DNA from: CBEULR01 sp965544035 | GTDB lineage: Bacteria; Bacillota; Desulfotomaculia; Desulfotomaculales; Desulforudaceae | Direction: 5' to 3' | Assembly: GCA_965544035.1 (NCBI GenBank) | Contig: CBEULR010000006.1 | Span: forward strand, 62,001-126,000 | Length of the DNA stretch: 64,000 bases | In this document: piece by piece, positions 24,236 to 32,943 of the stretch | Position numbering within the stretch: the stretch's first letter is position 1 | Layout: each line of letters opens with the position of its first letter | Made by a program: the position numbers and the translations under genes | Notes under the pieces: model-generated | The model's input: only the letters and a program-made list of their open reading frames with translations | What the model was told of the DNA's origin: nothing | The model's database searches: none

Positions 24236-25551
24236 TTTTGTTCCCGCACCTCATCCATCCATTCGGCCAGCCTTTCCAAAGCACGCCGCGAATAGGCAAG
24301 ATACCGCTCCTTCTTACTTTTGATGCGCTCCGGGAGTGCCGGAAACAGACCGAAGGTCACGTTCATCGGCTGAAAACGCTTGGAGTCGGCAGTCACAATA
24401 TAGTTGATCAGCGCTCCGTGCGCCGTCTCCGGGGGCAGAACCACCGGATCCTTCCCAAGTGCACGGCGGGCGGCGTTTATTCCCGCCAGCAGACCGGCCG
24501 CCGCCGACTCCACGTATCCTTCCACACCCGACATCTGCCCCGCGAAGAACAGCCCTGGGCACTTACGGCACTCCAGGGTGGGATCAAGCAGTGCGGGTGC
24601 GTTGATGAAAGTGTTGCGGTGCATCACTCCGTACCGCACGAATTCCGCGTTTTCCAGCGCGGGAATCAACCGAAACACCCGCTTTTGTTCGCCCCATTTG
24701 AGATGAGTCTGGAATCCGACCATATTGAGAAGCGTACCCTCGCGATTGTCCTGACGCAGTTGAACAACGGCATACGGCCGCTCTCCAGTCCGGGGATCGT
24801 TCAATCCCACCGGCTTCAACGGGCCGTACAACAGAGTCTCCCGGCCCCTGGAGGCCAGAACTTCCACCGGCATACAGCCTTCGAAATATACTTCTTTTTC
24901 GAAATCGTGCAGCGCCGCCCGTTCGGCCGAAACGAGCGCTTCCCAAAACCGGTCATACTCCTCGCGGGACATCGGGCAATTAAGGTAGGCCGGCTCACCC
25001 TTGTCATAGCGGGAAAGCCAGTAGGCCTTGTCAAGGTTTATCGACTCCAGGGTAACAATGGGTGCTACGGCATCATAAAAATACAGATACTCGCTCCCGG
25101 TGAGCCGCTGTATCGCCTGCGCCATATCATCAGAGGTCAGGGGACCGGTTGCCAACACTACCGGCCGTTCCTCGGGGATTTCTTTCACTTCCTCCCGCAT
25201 TACGGTAATCAGCGGATGTCGACCGATCATCTCGGTAATCATCCCGGAAAAGCGTTCCCGGTCGACGGCCAGCGCGCCGCCGGCGGGCACCCGGTTATTG
25301 TCGGCGGCGTGCATCACCAGCGACCCGAGCCGCCGCATTTCTTCCTTAAGCAGTCCGACCGCATTGGTCAAGGCATCGGCACGCAGGGAATTGGAGCACA
25401 CCAATTCGGCAAACAGCCCGGTGGAATGCGCGGGCGTCAGCCTGGCGGGCCGCATTTCGTACAGTCGGACGGGAACACCGCGCGAGGCAATCTGCCACGC
25501 CGCCTCGGAACCGGCCAAACCCGCCCCGACTACAATCACTTGGGTTGACAT
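24223..25551 (-). CDS. trmFO: methylenetetrahydrofolate-tRNA-(uracil-5-)-methyltransferase TrmFO
   Basis: Folate- and FAD-dependent enzyme making m5U54 in the T-loop of tRNA. The N-terminal FAD-binding motif is VIVVGAGLAGSEAAWQIA (residues 5-22), and VRLYEMRPARLTPAH is diagnostic of the Gid/TrmFO family. Later motifs are AELVCSNSLRAD and LFFAGQMSGVEGYVESAAAG. Length 442 aa. Placed 3 nt after topA and overlapping xerC, so these genes form one operon. Confidence 0.97.
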   Translation of the reverse strand: MSTQVIVVGAGLAGSEAAWQIASRGVPVRLYEMRPARLTPAHSTGLFAELVCSNSLRADALTNAVGLLKEEMRRLGSLVMHAADNNRVPAGGALAVDRERFSGMITEMIGRHPLITVMREEVKEIPEERPVVLATGPLTSDDMAQAIQRLTGSEYLYFYDAVAPIVTLESINLDKAYWLSRYDKGEPAYLNCPMSREEYDRFWEALVSAERAALHDFEKEVYFEGCMPVEVLASRGRETLLYGPLKPVGLNDPRTGERPYAVVQLRQDNREGTLLNMVGFQTHLKWGEQKRVFRLIPALENAEFVRYGVMHRNTFINAPALLDPTLECRKCPGLFFAGQMSGVEGYVESAAAGLLAGINAARRALGKDPVVLPPETAHGALINYIVTADSKRFQPMNVTFGLFPALPERIKSKKERYLAYSRRALERLAEWMDEVREQKCII

Positions 25552-25554
25552 ATG

Positions 25555-27639
25555 TTATTCTCCGATAGCCTTCCGTTCCTTATATTCACAGTCCGGATTC
25601 GGACAGTAAACGGTCTTGGATTTCCTTGCGGTCTTTTCCACCAGGAAGGTGCCGCAGCGCGGGCATTCCCCGTCAATGGGAGGATCCCAGGACACAAAAT
25701 CGCACTTCGGATAGCCGTCACATCCGAAAAAGACTCTGCCTTTACGAGTCCTGCGGACAACTATCCGTCCACCGCACTTCGGACACTCATGTCCGGTCTC
25801 TTCGAGAATGGGACGGGCATTGCGGCATTCGGGAAAACCGGGACACGCCAGGAACTTGCCGTATCGACCCATCTTGATTACCATATTCCGCCCGCATTGT
25901 TCGCAGATCTCATCGGTCACTTCGTCTTCCAGCTTCAGACGACCAATCTCTTCCTCGGCACGCTGCACTTCCTTCCGAAAAGGTCCGTAAAACTCTTCCA
26001 GCACCGCCACCCAGTCCACAGTACCCTCTTCCACCTGATCCAGCTTTTGTTCCATCTCGGCGGTGAACTCAACATTGATCACGTCCGGGAAAAACTCTTT
26101 GAGAAGATCAATGACCACCATACCCAGCTCGGTGGGATGAAGGTACTTCCCTCGGCGCACAACGTAACCGCGGCGCTGGATGGTATCAACCACAGGAGCA
26201 TACGTGCTCGGCCGGCCTATGCCGAGTTCCTCCAGAGTGCGTACCAGCGTGGCCTCGGTAAATCGCGGCGGCGGCTGGGTAAAGTGCTGTTTCGGCTGGC
26301 GGCGCAGCGCCTTTAGCACTTCTTCCCGTTCCAGATCGGGAAGGCGGTTTTCCTCTTCTTTGTCCTCCTCGCGGTCATCCAGGTAGACTTTGAGGAATCC
26401 CGGGAAACGCAGCACCGAGCCGGTGGCGCGAAAGAGGTAATCACCGGCGGCGATATCAACCCTGGTCTGGTCGAAAACGGCTGCAGCCATCTGACTGGCC
26501 ACAAAACGCGACCAGATCAGTTCATAGAGCTTATACTGTTCGTCATTCAGGTAACGCCTCACCGATTGTGGGGTACGGAAAACCGAAGTCGGACGGATCG
26601 CTTCATGCGCATCCTGAACCTTGCCTTTGGCCGTGTAAACACGCTTCTGCCTCGGCAGGAAGGCGTCCCCGAAAGTCTCCTGCACGTACCTGCGGGCCTC
26701 ATCTTGCGCGATAGGGCTGACACGGGTAGAGTCGGTACGGATATAGGTCACCAATCCGGCGGTGCCTTCCTTCCCCAGATCAAGGCCCTCATACAATTGC
26801 TGCGCGATGCGCATCGTCCGGCGCGTGGTGAAATTCAGCTTGCGGGAGGCATCCTGCTGAAGGGTGCTGGTGGTGAACGGGGGAAGCGGGTTCTTGGTCT
26901 TTTCCCGGCGCAGGATGTCCACAACCCGATACTCGGCTCTGCCCAGCTCCGCGATGATTGCTTTCATTTCATCTTCAGTCTTGACGGTAAGCTTTTCGGC
27001 ACCCTTCTTGATGAGTTTGGCCTGAAACTTCTCCTTCCGTGCGTTGGCCAGCGTCACCGTCAGCGACCAGTATTCTTCCGGCTCAAACGCCAAGATTTCC
27101 TTTTCCCGCTCGCAGATTATGTGCACGGCCACCGACTGCACGCGTCCGGCCGATAATCCCTTGCGTACCTTCCTCCAGAGCAGCGGACTCAGGTTGTACC
27201 CGACCAGCCGATCCAGAACGCGCCGGGCTTGCTGCGCGTTCACCCGGTCCAGATCTATCCGCCGCGGATTCTTGACCGCATTCACCACCGCCTGTTTGGT
27301 GATCTCGTTAAACTCAATCCGGTTGGGCTGATTGTCGTCAAGCTTTAAGAGGTGCTGAAGATGCCAGGCGATCGCTTCGCCCTCCCGGTCGGGGTCGGAT
27401 GCTAGTAGAATGCGGTCAGCCTTCTTGGAAGCCGCGCGCAATTCCTGAATCGCCTCTCCCTTACCCCTGATCGTGATATACTTGGGAGCGAAGCCTTCCT
27501 CCACATTTACCCCGAACTGGCTCTTCGGCAGATCACGCACGTGACCCATCGATGCCCGCACTTCATACTTTCGGCCCAGCAGCTTGCTGAGCGTCCGAGC
27601 CTTCGCCGGAGATTCCACAATAACCAATGTCTTTGACAA
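25555..27639 (-). CDS. topA: DNA topoisomerase I
   Basis: Type IA topoisomerase relaxing negative supercoils. TOPRIM domain at the N-terminus (LVIVESPAKARTLSKLLG; DPDREGEAIAWHL). The active-site Tyr lies in GLVTYIRTDSTR near residue 300. The C-terminus has three zinc-ribbon repeats (CEQCGRN..CPGFPEC; CPKCGGR..CDGYPKC; CPRCGTF..CPNPDC). Length 694 aa. Start codon is TTG with GAGGTG upstream. Confidence 0.97.
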   Translation of the reverse strand: MSKTLVIVESPAKARTLSKLLGRKYEVRASMGHVRDLPKSQFGVNVEEGFAPKYITIRGKGEAIQELRAASKKADRILLASDPDREGEAIAWHLQHLLKLDDNQPNRIEFNEITKQAVVNAVKNPRRIDLDRVNAQQARRVLDRLVGYNLSPLLWRKVRKGLSAGRVQSVAVHIICEREKEILAFEPEEYWSLTVTLANARKEKFQAKLIKKGAEKLTVKTEDEMKAIIAELGRAEYRVVDILRREKTKNPLPPFTTSTLQQDASRKLNFTTRRTMRIAQQLYEGLDLGKEGTAGLVTYIRTDSTRVSPIAQDEARRYVQETFGDAFLPRQKRVYTAKGKVQDAHEAIRPTSVFRTPQSVRRYLNDEQYKLYELIWSRFVASQMAAAVFDQTRVDIAAGDYLFRATGSVLRFPGFLKVYLDDREEDKEEENRLPDLEREEVLKALRRQPKQHFTQPPPRFTEATLVRTLEELGIGRPSTYAPVVDTIQRRGYVVRRGKYLHPTELGMVVIDLLKEFFPDVINVEFTAEMEQKLDQVEEGTVDWVAVLEEFYGPFRKEVQRAEEEIGRLKLEDEVTDEICEQCGRNMVIKMGRYGKFLACPGFPECRNARPILEETGHECPKCGGRIVVRRTRKGRVFFGCDGYPKCDFVSWDPPIDGECPRCGTFLVEKTARKSKTVYCPNPDCEYKERKAIGE

Positions 27640-27654
27640 TTAGCACACCTCGGA

Positions 27655-28746
27655 TCAATTTTGAACTTTAATATAACGGCCTCCGGGCACCCGTCGAACA
27701 AGCCCCTTCACCTCAAGAAACGTCAACACCGAAGCCACCCTTTCCGAAGGCAGTCCGGCTTCCTGGATAATCAGATCCAAGGCCAGAGGTTCCGCCTCAA
27801 TGAGTTTTAGCACACGTTCCTCATCCGGGTCAAGCTTCACGCCCGGTCCGCGGCCGCCCTCGTCCGGTTCGAAAAGTCTGGTAATTCCGATTTCCTCAAG
27901 GATATCACCGCCATTCTCTACCAGGCAGGCGCCCTGTTTGATCAACCGGTTGGGACCGCGGCTCACCGGGCTCGTCACGTTTCCCGGCACGGCCATCACA
28001 TCCCGTCCCTGTTCCAGTGCCAATTCTGCGGTAATCAAAGCCCCGCTCCGTTCAGCGGCCTCAATCACCACCGTCCCCCGGGAGAGCCCGCTGATAATCC
28101 GGTTCCGCACCGGAAAATGCCAGGGTTCGGGCATCGAACCCAGGGGAAACTCGCTGATGACCGCCCCGTTCGCCGCGATTTTATACATCAGTTTAGTATT
28201 CTCCTGCGGATAAACAACATCTAAACCTGAGCCCAACACGGCGAGCGTTCTTCCTCCCCCATCCAGTGCTCCCCGATGGGCTGCGGTATCGATACCCCTG
28301 GCCATACCGCTGACCACCGTCACACCGGCTTCCGCCAACTCCTTTCCCAGCCTGTGCGCCATGTCACGCCCGTAATAGGTCGCCCTGCGGGACCCCACCA
28401 GGGCTACCGCGGGATCATCATCCTTCCGGATCTCACCCAGATAGTAGAGTACGGCCGGCGGATTAAAAATATGCCGCAGATATTCCGGATACCTCTCATC
28501 GGCCCATGTAAGGAATTCCACACCCGCCTGCTTCAACAGCTCGGCCTCTTGCACCGGATCGGTCGCTCTAAGCCGTTCCCTCACTGCGTCCAAGGACTTG
28601 CGTCCTTCCCCGGGCAGCAGTGCAATGGCCTGCTCACCGGCATTCCACGCTGCCAGTGCCGTCCCATATCTCATGACAAGGTTGATGATGTGTTGTCCTC
28701 CCGCGGGCAAGACCCTGGCCCACGCCAGCCAGCACAGGCGTTCCAA
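27655..28746 (-). CDS. dprA: DNA-processing protein DprA (Smf)
   Basis: Loads RecA on incoming single-stranded DNA during transformation; widely kept in bacteria not known to be competent. The Rossmann-like core shows VALVGSRRATYYGRDMAHRL, VSGMARGIDTAAHRGAL, LGSGLDVVYPQEN, RNRIISGLSRGTVVIEA and AVPGNVTSPVSRGPNRLI. A C-terminal winged-helix domain covers about 300-360. Length 363 aa. The TTG start is preceded by GGGAGG at very short spacing, so the true start could be slightly different. Upstream of topA as in other Firmicutes. Confidence 0.95.
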   Translation of the reverse strand: MERLCWLAWARVLPAGGQHIINLVMRYGTALAAWNAGEQAIALLPGEGRKSLDAVRERLRATDPVQEAELLKQAGVEFLTWADERYPEYLRHIFNPPAVLYYLGEIRKDDDPAVALVGSRRATYYGRDMAHRLGKELAEAGVTVVSGMARGIDTAAHRGALDGGGRTLAVLGSGLDVVYPQENTKLMYKIAANGAVISEFPLGSMPEPWHFPVRNRIISGLSRGTVVIEAAERSGALITAELALEQGRDVMAVPGNVTSPVSRGPNRLIKQGACLVENGGDILEEIGITRLFEPDEGGRGPGVKLDPDEERVLKLIEAEPLALDLIIQEAGLPSERVASVLTFLEVKGLVRRVPGGRYIKVQN

Positions 28747-28838
28747 GCCTCCCGGCCCCCTTCTCTGATTCTTGCCAAAATTTTCTGGTCGATTGACCCA
28801 TTTTTCTTCGGGGCGGGACCGGATATTTCCTGCCGTGC

Positions 28839-29753
28839 CTATTTATTTTTCCATATTGCGGCCGCCTTCAACAATTCGTCCAGCGCATACCGCCGTTCGA
28901 ACAGCCCGTGAAAAGCGTCCCCCTGAGTCCTTAGGATGGACGGAACGGTGGTGATGTTGAAATCCCCCGGTTCCCATCCCGGCTGTTCCAAGCTTCCCCA
29001 TTCAAGAGGCATCGACACCGGAGCCCCCGGACGGGGCCGAACACTGTAAACCGAGGTCATTGTCCGGCCGAACCCGTTCTGCAAAAAGTCGATATACACC
29101 TTCCCCGTCCGCTTGGCCACCACTCTTTCGGTCGTAGCAAAAGGACAGACGCTGGTAATCATCAGGGCCAGGGTTTCGATCGCGGTACTCACCTCGGAAA
29201 AGGTATAGCGGGGCTCCAATGGAATGTAGATGTGGATACCGGTAGCACCGGAGGTTTTCGGTCGGCCGTCGATACCGTGCTCCCGAAGCGCTTCCCGCAC
29301 CAGGAGTGCGACCGAGATCACCTGTTCAAAAGAAGCGCCTTCGGCCGGGTCGAGGTCGACCACCGCAATGTCCGGGAAATGCAGACGGTCCACCCTGGAA
29401 AGCCAGGTATGCAGCTCAATCGCCGCCTGATTGGCCAGCCAGATCAGGGTGGCCCGATCCCGGTGCACAATATAGTTTACAGTCTTGCGGCCTTCACTAT
29501 GCTCGACGGCAACCGTGCGGATCCAGTCGGGGGCGTATTCCGGGCAGTCCTTCTGATAAAACGATTCCCCCTCGATACCGTGCGGGTATCGGCTCATCAC
29601 GGCCGGTCTGTCCACGACATAAGGCAGAATATAAGGAGCCGCCTCATTATAATAGGCGATCAGGTCGGCCTTCGTGAAACCTTCCGGCCACAGCAGCTTA
29701 TCAAGATTGGTCAGTTTGACCTCCAAGCCGTCAACCATCACTGTTTGCGACAT
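28839..29753 (-). CDS. LigD-type DNA polymerase (NHEJ primase-polymerase domain protein)
   Basis: Stand-alone polymerase domain of the LigD family, an archaeo-eukaryotic primase-fold enzyme that fills ends during non-homologous end joining. The metal-binding residues are visible as D133 and D135 (VVDLDPAEG) and D222 (VYIDFLQN). GIHIYIPL contains the conserved His174. Length 304 aa, no ligase or nuclease domain attached. The ligase is encoded separately at 30.7 kb and Ku at 33.4 kb, so the NHEJ set is split into three proteins. Confidence 0.9.
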   Translation of the reverse strand: MSQTVMVDGLEVKLTNLDKLLWPEGFTKADLIAYYNEAAPYILPYVVDRPAVMSRYPHGIEGESFYQKDCPEYAPDWIRTVAVEHSEGRKTVNYIVHRDRATLIWLANQAAIELHTWLSRVDRLHFPDIAVVDLDPAEGASFEQVISVALLVREALREHGIDGRPKTSGATGIHIYIPLEPRYTFSEVSTAIETLALMITSVCPFATTERVVAKRTGKVYIDFLQNGFGRTMTSVYSVRPRPGAPVSMPLEWGSLEQPGWEPGDFNITTVPSILRTQGDAFHGLFERRYALDELLKAAAIWKNK

Positions 29754-29851
29754 TCATACCACTCCCGCCTCGTTCCGCGGATCTGCGCGGGACTCGTTTG
29801 GAGCATAATCTGTACCTGTTACGCGAATCATAACCGTGAGGTGATGCTTGA

Positions 29852-30085
29852 ATGGCGAAAAAAGACGATATGAAGACTCTGGCCGAACTGGAAATCAAGA
29901 CCGAACGTCCCAACCCGGCCGAACAAGCCGACAACGCTGACCAGGAAGCGATGCTTCGCGCCGCCGGCGAGGTGGGTGAGAGTATCATCCGCAAGGTGGT
30001 GCAGGTCGGCGAGGAAGCCATGGATCGTATGGGACTTGACCGGGACAACAAGAAATACCGCGGCAAAGAACGCGAGGACATTTAA
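29852..30085 (+). CDS. hypothetical 77-aa charged protein
   Basis: Starts at ATG after GAGGTGATGCTTGA. The product is strongly charged and has no membrane segment: acidic N-terminal half (about 1-35), then a predicted helix (EVGESIIRKVVQVGEEAMDR) and a basic/acidic tail (DNKKYRGKERED). It lies opposite and divergent to the LigD-type polymerase and upstream of a long RNA hairpin. I do not recognise a family. Coding status is supported only by the ribosome site and an amino-acid composition like that of a real soluble protein. Confidence 0.6.
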   Translation: MAKKDDMKTLAELEIKTERPNPAEQADNADQEAMLRAAGEVGESIIRKVVQVGEEAMDRMGLDRDNKKYRGKEREDI

Positions 30086-30140
30086 AAACTTTTCGCTGGT
30101 ATGTATACGAACCCCGTTTTCCGGTCAAAATAGGGACAAC

Positions 30141-30222
30141 GGGTGCGGTAGCGAGGGAGATTGCTAGGCTCTATCCCCGATAGTTCACAGTAACTTCTCC
30201 TCTCACTGCCGCACCCTTTGTT
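30141..30222. ncRNA. long structured hairpin; terminator or small RNA
   Basis: A three-part helix. The outer stem 30141-30160 pairs with 30196-30216 with one mismatch and one bulge (GGGTGCGG with CCGCACCC at the base). A middle stem TTGCT (30161-30165) pairs with AGTAA (30189-30193), and an inner stem is CTATC/GATAG with loop CCC (30171-30183). TTTGTT follows on the plus strand. It sits between convergent genes, so termination is a likely role, but it is far longer and more elaborate than the window's other terminators. No known RNA family was recognised. Confidence 0.6.
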
Positions 30223-30231
30223 ATGCGGCGT

Positions 30232-30591
30232 TTACCAAGGATGGGTCCCAATCACCACCGGCTTCTCAAACTTTGCCTCCAGTTTCTTTTTCAGTTCATC
30301 CAGGTTGATCGGGCAGGCGGCCGTTTGGGTCGCTTTGACAATGCAGGTACCCAGATGCACCACGTCGATCTCCTGCTCATAAACTTTGGACAAATCCATA
30401 ATCAAACCGAGCTTGGGCATCACCAATCCGGGGCAGTCACCACAATCCCCCATCGCCACAACGTGAAGTTCTTCATCCTTGTAGCGGCTAAATTCCCCCA
30501 CCCGCTGTTTCATCGCCTTGAAGCACTTCATACAGGACACGCAGGTGATATCTTTAATCTTCTTGCAGGACAAAATCACAATCTGGGCCAT
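30232..30591 (-). CDS. CGGC domain-containing protein
   Basis: A 119-residue soluble protein rich in Cys: CKKIKDITCVSCMKCFKAM near the N-terminus, GDCGDCPG at about 52-59, and single Cys further on (TCIVKATQTAACPI). This layout fits the CGGC-domain family, thought to bind a metal or Fe-S cluster; its function is not established. Good ribosome site (GGGAGG) before ATG and its own promoter. No obvious partner gene next to it. Confidence 0.75.
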   Translation of the reverse strand: MAQIVILSCKKIKDITCVSCMKCFKAMKQRVGEFSRYKDEELHVVAMGDCGDCPGLVMPKLGLIMDLSKVYEQEIDVVHLGTCIVKATQTAACPINLDELKKKLEAKFEKPVVIGTHPW

Positions 30592-30627
30592 TCTGATACC
30601 TCCCTATAGACTTTAATTAATTAGTAG

Positions 30628-30657
30628 ATTATAGCATATGATCATAACTGGCGGCAA
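30628..30657 (-). promoter_or_regulatory. sigma-A promoter for the CGGC gene
   Basis: Minus-strand TTGCCG (30652-30657) and perfect TATAAT (30628-30633) with an 18-nt spacer, 37 nt upstream of the start codon. Confidence 0.65.
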
Positions 30658-30686
30658 CACCACCTCTATTTAATCATATACTCCCT

Positions 30687-31616
30687 CTACTCAACTTTGC
30701 AGTCGGCTTCCTTACACGAAGAAAGACCGATAAATACGGGATTGCGCATCACACCTTGCTCCGTCCACTCCAGAAACCGCACGCGCACCACGGGACGGAT
30801 CGAAAGCCAACGTGTGTCTTCTTTTCGCGGTATCTGCCCGCTGTTTGCCAGTTCCGGCTCGGCCGCTGCAGAATACTCGGCCAGTTCGGTAAAAAGACCG
30901 AGTTCGGACGAGGTCAACCCGGAGGCCACCCGCCCCACATAGGTCAGTTCGCCGCCGCCATAGGCCGAAACCAGCAGGGCATTGGCCCGCCCCTGCTTGA
31001 GTATTACTCCGGATACAATCACATCCAGCTCTTTGAAGTGCTTGATTTTGCGCCAGCTCGAATGCCTGCGTCCCTGATGATACCGGCCCTGCATCTCCTT
31101 GGCAACAATTCCTTCCAGTCCGAGCCGTTGAGTGGCGGTGAACAGCTCCGTTCCCGAGGAATGGCTGTCACACAGCTGAACCCATTTCGTCGGCTCGACC
31201 ACCCGCCCCAACAGCGCCTGACGTTCGGCCAGAGGTGTGTCGAACAGCCACCGACCGTCCAAATGGAGCAGGTCAAATACCACATAATAAACCGGGATCG
31301 GCGGTTTTTCCCGGCCTCCGCCTCCCCGGAGATGTCGGCGCAACACACGCGGGAAACTCGGTCGGCCCCTCTCGTCCAGCGCGATCACCTCTCCGTCCAA
31401 AATGACGCTCTTGCCGTCTATCACGCATGAAGTCACCAGTTCGGGATAGGCGGCGGTACGATCCTGTCCACGACGCGTGCGCAGGATGACCCGCCCTTCT
31501 TCCATATACAAGAGAATCCGTATGCCGTCCCACTTCACCTGGTAAATCCAGGCCGGATCATCAAAGGGTTCCCTAACTAAGACGGGTTCCATGGGACGGA
31601 TGATCGGCAGTTTCAA
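30687..31616 (-). CDS. ATP-dependent DNA ligase (LigD ligase-domain type)
   Basis: Seals nicks using ATP, with the adenylated Lys in VKWDGIR (K28 counting from the chosen start). Later motifs: VILDGEVIALDERG (motif III region), EGIVAKEM (motif IV) and SWRKIKHF (motif V). The OB-fold domain covers about the last 110 residues. About 309 aa. I prefer the TTG at 31616, 9 nt after GAGGTG; a GTG start four codons upstream is the alternative. It corresponds to the ligase part of LigD proteins, split from the polymerase. Confidence 0.9.
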   Translation of the reverse strand: MKLPIIRPMEPVLVREPFDDPAWIYQVKWDGIRILLYMEEGRVILRTRRGQDRTAAYPELVTSCVIDGKSVILDGEVIALDERGRPSFPRVLRRHLRGGGGREKPPIPVYYVVFDLLHLDGRWLFDTPLAERQALLGRVVEPTKWVQLCDSHSSGTELFTATQRLGLEGIVAKEMQGRYHQGRRHSSWRKIKHFKELDVIVSGVILKQGRANALLVSAYGGGELTYVGRVASGLTSSELGLFTELAEYSAAAEPELANSGQIPRKEDTRWLSIRPVVRVRFLEWTEQGVMRNPVFIGLSSCKEADCKVE

Positions 31617-31641
31617 ATTTGTTTGCACCTCAATGAATGAT

Positions 31642-31735
31642 AGTAGTCAGGAGTCAAGAGTCAGTATTCAGGAGTAGGGAAGAAATTATTCGCGACCCCT
31701 GACGCCTGACTCCTGACTCCTGACTCCTGACTACT
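31642..31735. repeat. heptad-repeat palindrome, locus F (ligase-prsA gap)
   Basis: The left arm at 31642-31664 and the right arm at 31713-31735 are inverted 23-mers differing at one position. Both are made of the 7-bp unit TCAGGAG; the right side holds four units counting from 31706. The same heptads form the arms of locus C at 55.7 kb and, in degenerate form, of loci D and E. This copy lacks the GTGTCATC module. Confidence 0.75.
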
Positions 31736-31768
31736 GAAGTACTTTCCCGCCCCCGAACACTCTTTTCC

Positions 31769-31797
31769 GTGACCCCGGAGCCGTAAAGTGATATAAT
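31769..31797 (+). promoter_or_regulatory. probable promoter for the PrsA-type gene
   Basis: GTGACC (31769-31774) and TATAAT (31792-31797) are 17 nt apart. The -35 box is weak (4 of 6). Confidence 0.5.
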
Positions 31798-31838
31798 CAG
31801 TGAAGTGATTCCCCAGCCTGTACAAAGAGGTGAAGTAT

Positions 31839-32837
31839 GTGGACGAAAAGATGAAGACGGAGTCGGGAAGCGCACCTGATAACGCCGAGCAGGACCAGGC
31901 CTCAGCACAGAACACCCTCCCCGACGCAGGGCCGGAATACCCGAGGCGGGAGAGTGCCGGAATGAAGCTGCCTGCCGTGGCCGCACTCTGCGTGGTGCTG
32001 GTCCTGATTACCGCCCTGATCTCGGCCAGCATTTGGCGGGCAGACTCCGAATGGGTAGCCAAGGTCAATGGAGAAAAGATAACACGGGCCGAACTGTATG
32101 ACGCGATGTACGCCAACATCGGGCCGGATTCGCTGCAGAATCTGGTCACAGAAAAGCTGATTGCCCAGGAAGCCAAGGCGCAGAACGTATCGGTCAGCAA
32201 AGAAGAGCTTGGCGAGCGGATGAACGAGCTGATCACCCAGCAGTTCGGATCAGAGGAACAGTTTGACCAGCTTCTGGCTATGTACGGCATATCGCGTAGC
32301 GATTTCGAAGACCAGATGAAGACCCAAATCACCATCGAGAAAATCCTCGAACCAAGCATCACCCTTGGGGACGACGTTTTGGCGGAGTACTTTGAGAAGA
32401 ACCGGGAAATGTTCTACACGCCCCGTTCTGCCGAAGTACGGCACGTTCTTTCTGAGACGCGCGCCGAAGCCGAAGAAGTGCGGGCTGCCCTTGCCGGCGG
32501 AGCCGATTTCGGCGAGATCGCCAAAGAACGCTCCACCGACCAATCGACGGCCTCCCGGGGAGGCGAGCTGGGGTCGATCAGTTACAGCGACAGTCTGCCC
32601 TCCTGGCTGAAGTCGGCTTTCGACCTGGAACCCGGCGAATTGAGTGAAGTGGTTGAAAGCGAAGACGGCTTTCACGTGATCGAGGTCACCGAACTCACCC
32701 CGGCATCCGAACCGGAGTTCGAAGAGGTCAAAGAGGAAGTGCGCCGGAAGGTACTTGAGGAAAAGATGATGACCCTGTATCCGGAGTGGCTGAACAACCT
32801 GCTCGAGAATGCCGATATCGAATACCGGGATCAGTAA
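31839..32837 (+). CDS. membrane-anchored peptidyl-prolyl isomerase (PrsA/SurA type)
   Basis: Extracytoplasmic foldase, 332 aa. A hydrophilic N-terminal stretch of about 40 residues precedes a single transmembrane anchor (PAVAALCVVLVLITALISASIW). SurA-like helical regions flank the parvulin domain (about 185-290), recognisable by AEVRHVLSETRAEAEEV, ADFGEIAKERSTDQSTASRGG, and the SEVVESEDGFHVIEVTE ending. Unlike Bacillus PrsA there is no lipobox; it is a signal-anchor protein. The GTG at 31839 fits the AGAGGTGA ribosome site best; GTG 31830 is the longer option. Confidence 0.88.
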   Translation: MDEKMKTESGSAPDNAEQDQASAQNTLPDAGPEYPRRESAGMKLPAVAALCVVLVLITALISASIWRADSEWVAKVNGEKITRAELYDAMYANIGPDSLQNLVTEKLIAQEAKAQNVSVSKEELGERMNELITQQFGSEEQFDQLLAMYGISRSDFEDQMKTQITIEKILEPSITLGDDVLAEYFEKNREMFYTPRSAEVRHVLSETRAEAEEVRAALAGGADFGEIAKERSTDQSTASRGGELGSISYSDSLPSWLKSAFDLEPGELSEVVESEDGFHVIEVTELTPASEPEFEEVKEEVRRKVLEEKMMTLYPEWLNNLLENADIEYRDQ

Positions 32838-32866
32838 AATCAAATACTGTTTTCGATGCACGCGCG

Positions 32867-32898
32867 AAGCGGGAAGTCCTGGGACTTCCCGCTTTTTT
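32867..32898 (+). terminator. terminator after the PrsA-type gene
   Basis: An 11-bp perfect stem GCGGGAAGTCC/GGACTTCCCGC (loop closes within CTGG) followed by six T. Confidence 0.92.
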
Positions 32899-32943
32899 CG
32901 TGTGTATCATTTCCGGCTGATTGGATAATTGCCTTGAGTTCCT

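Noticed and set aside
28839..31616. Frameshifted single LigD gene
   Set aside because: Polymerase and ligase genes are separated by two unrelated genes and a structured hairpin, each with its own start signals, so they are truly separate.
31642..31735. Possible CRISPR array because of tandem short repeats
   Set aside because: Units are 7 bp without spacers and are arranged as an inverted repeat; no cas genes are present.
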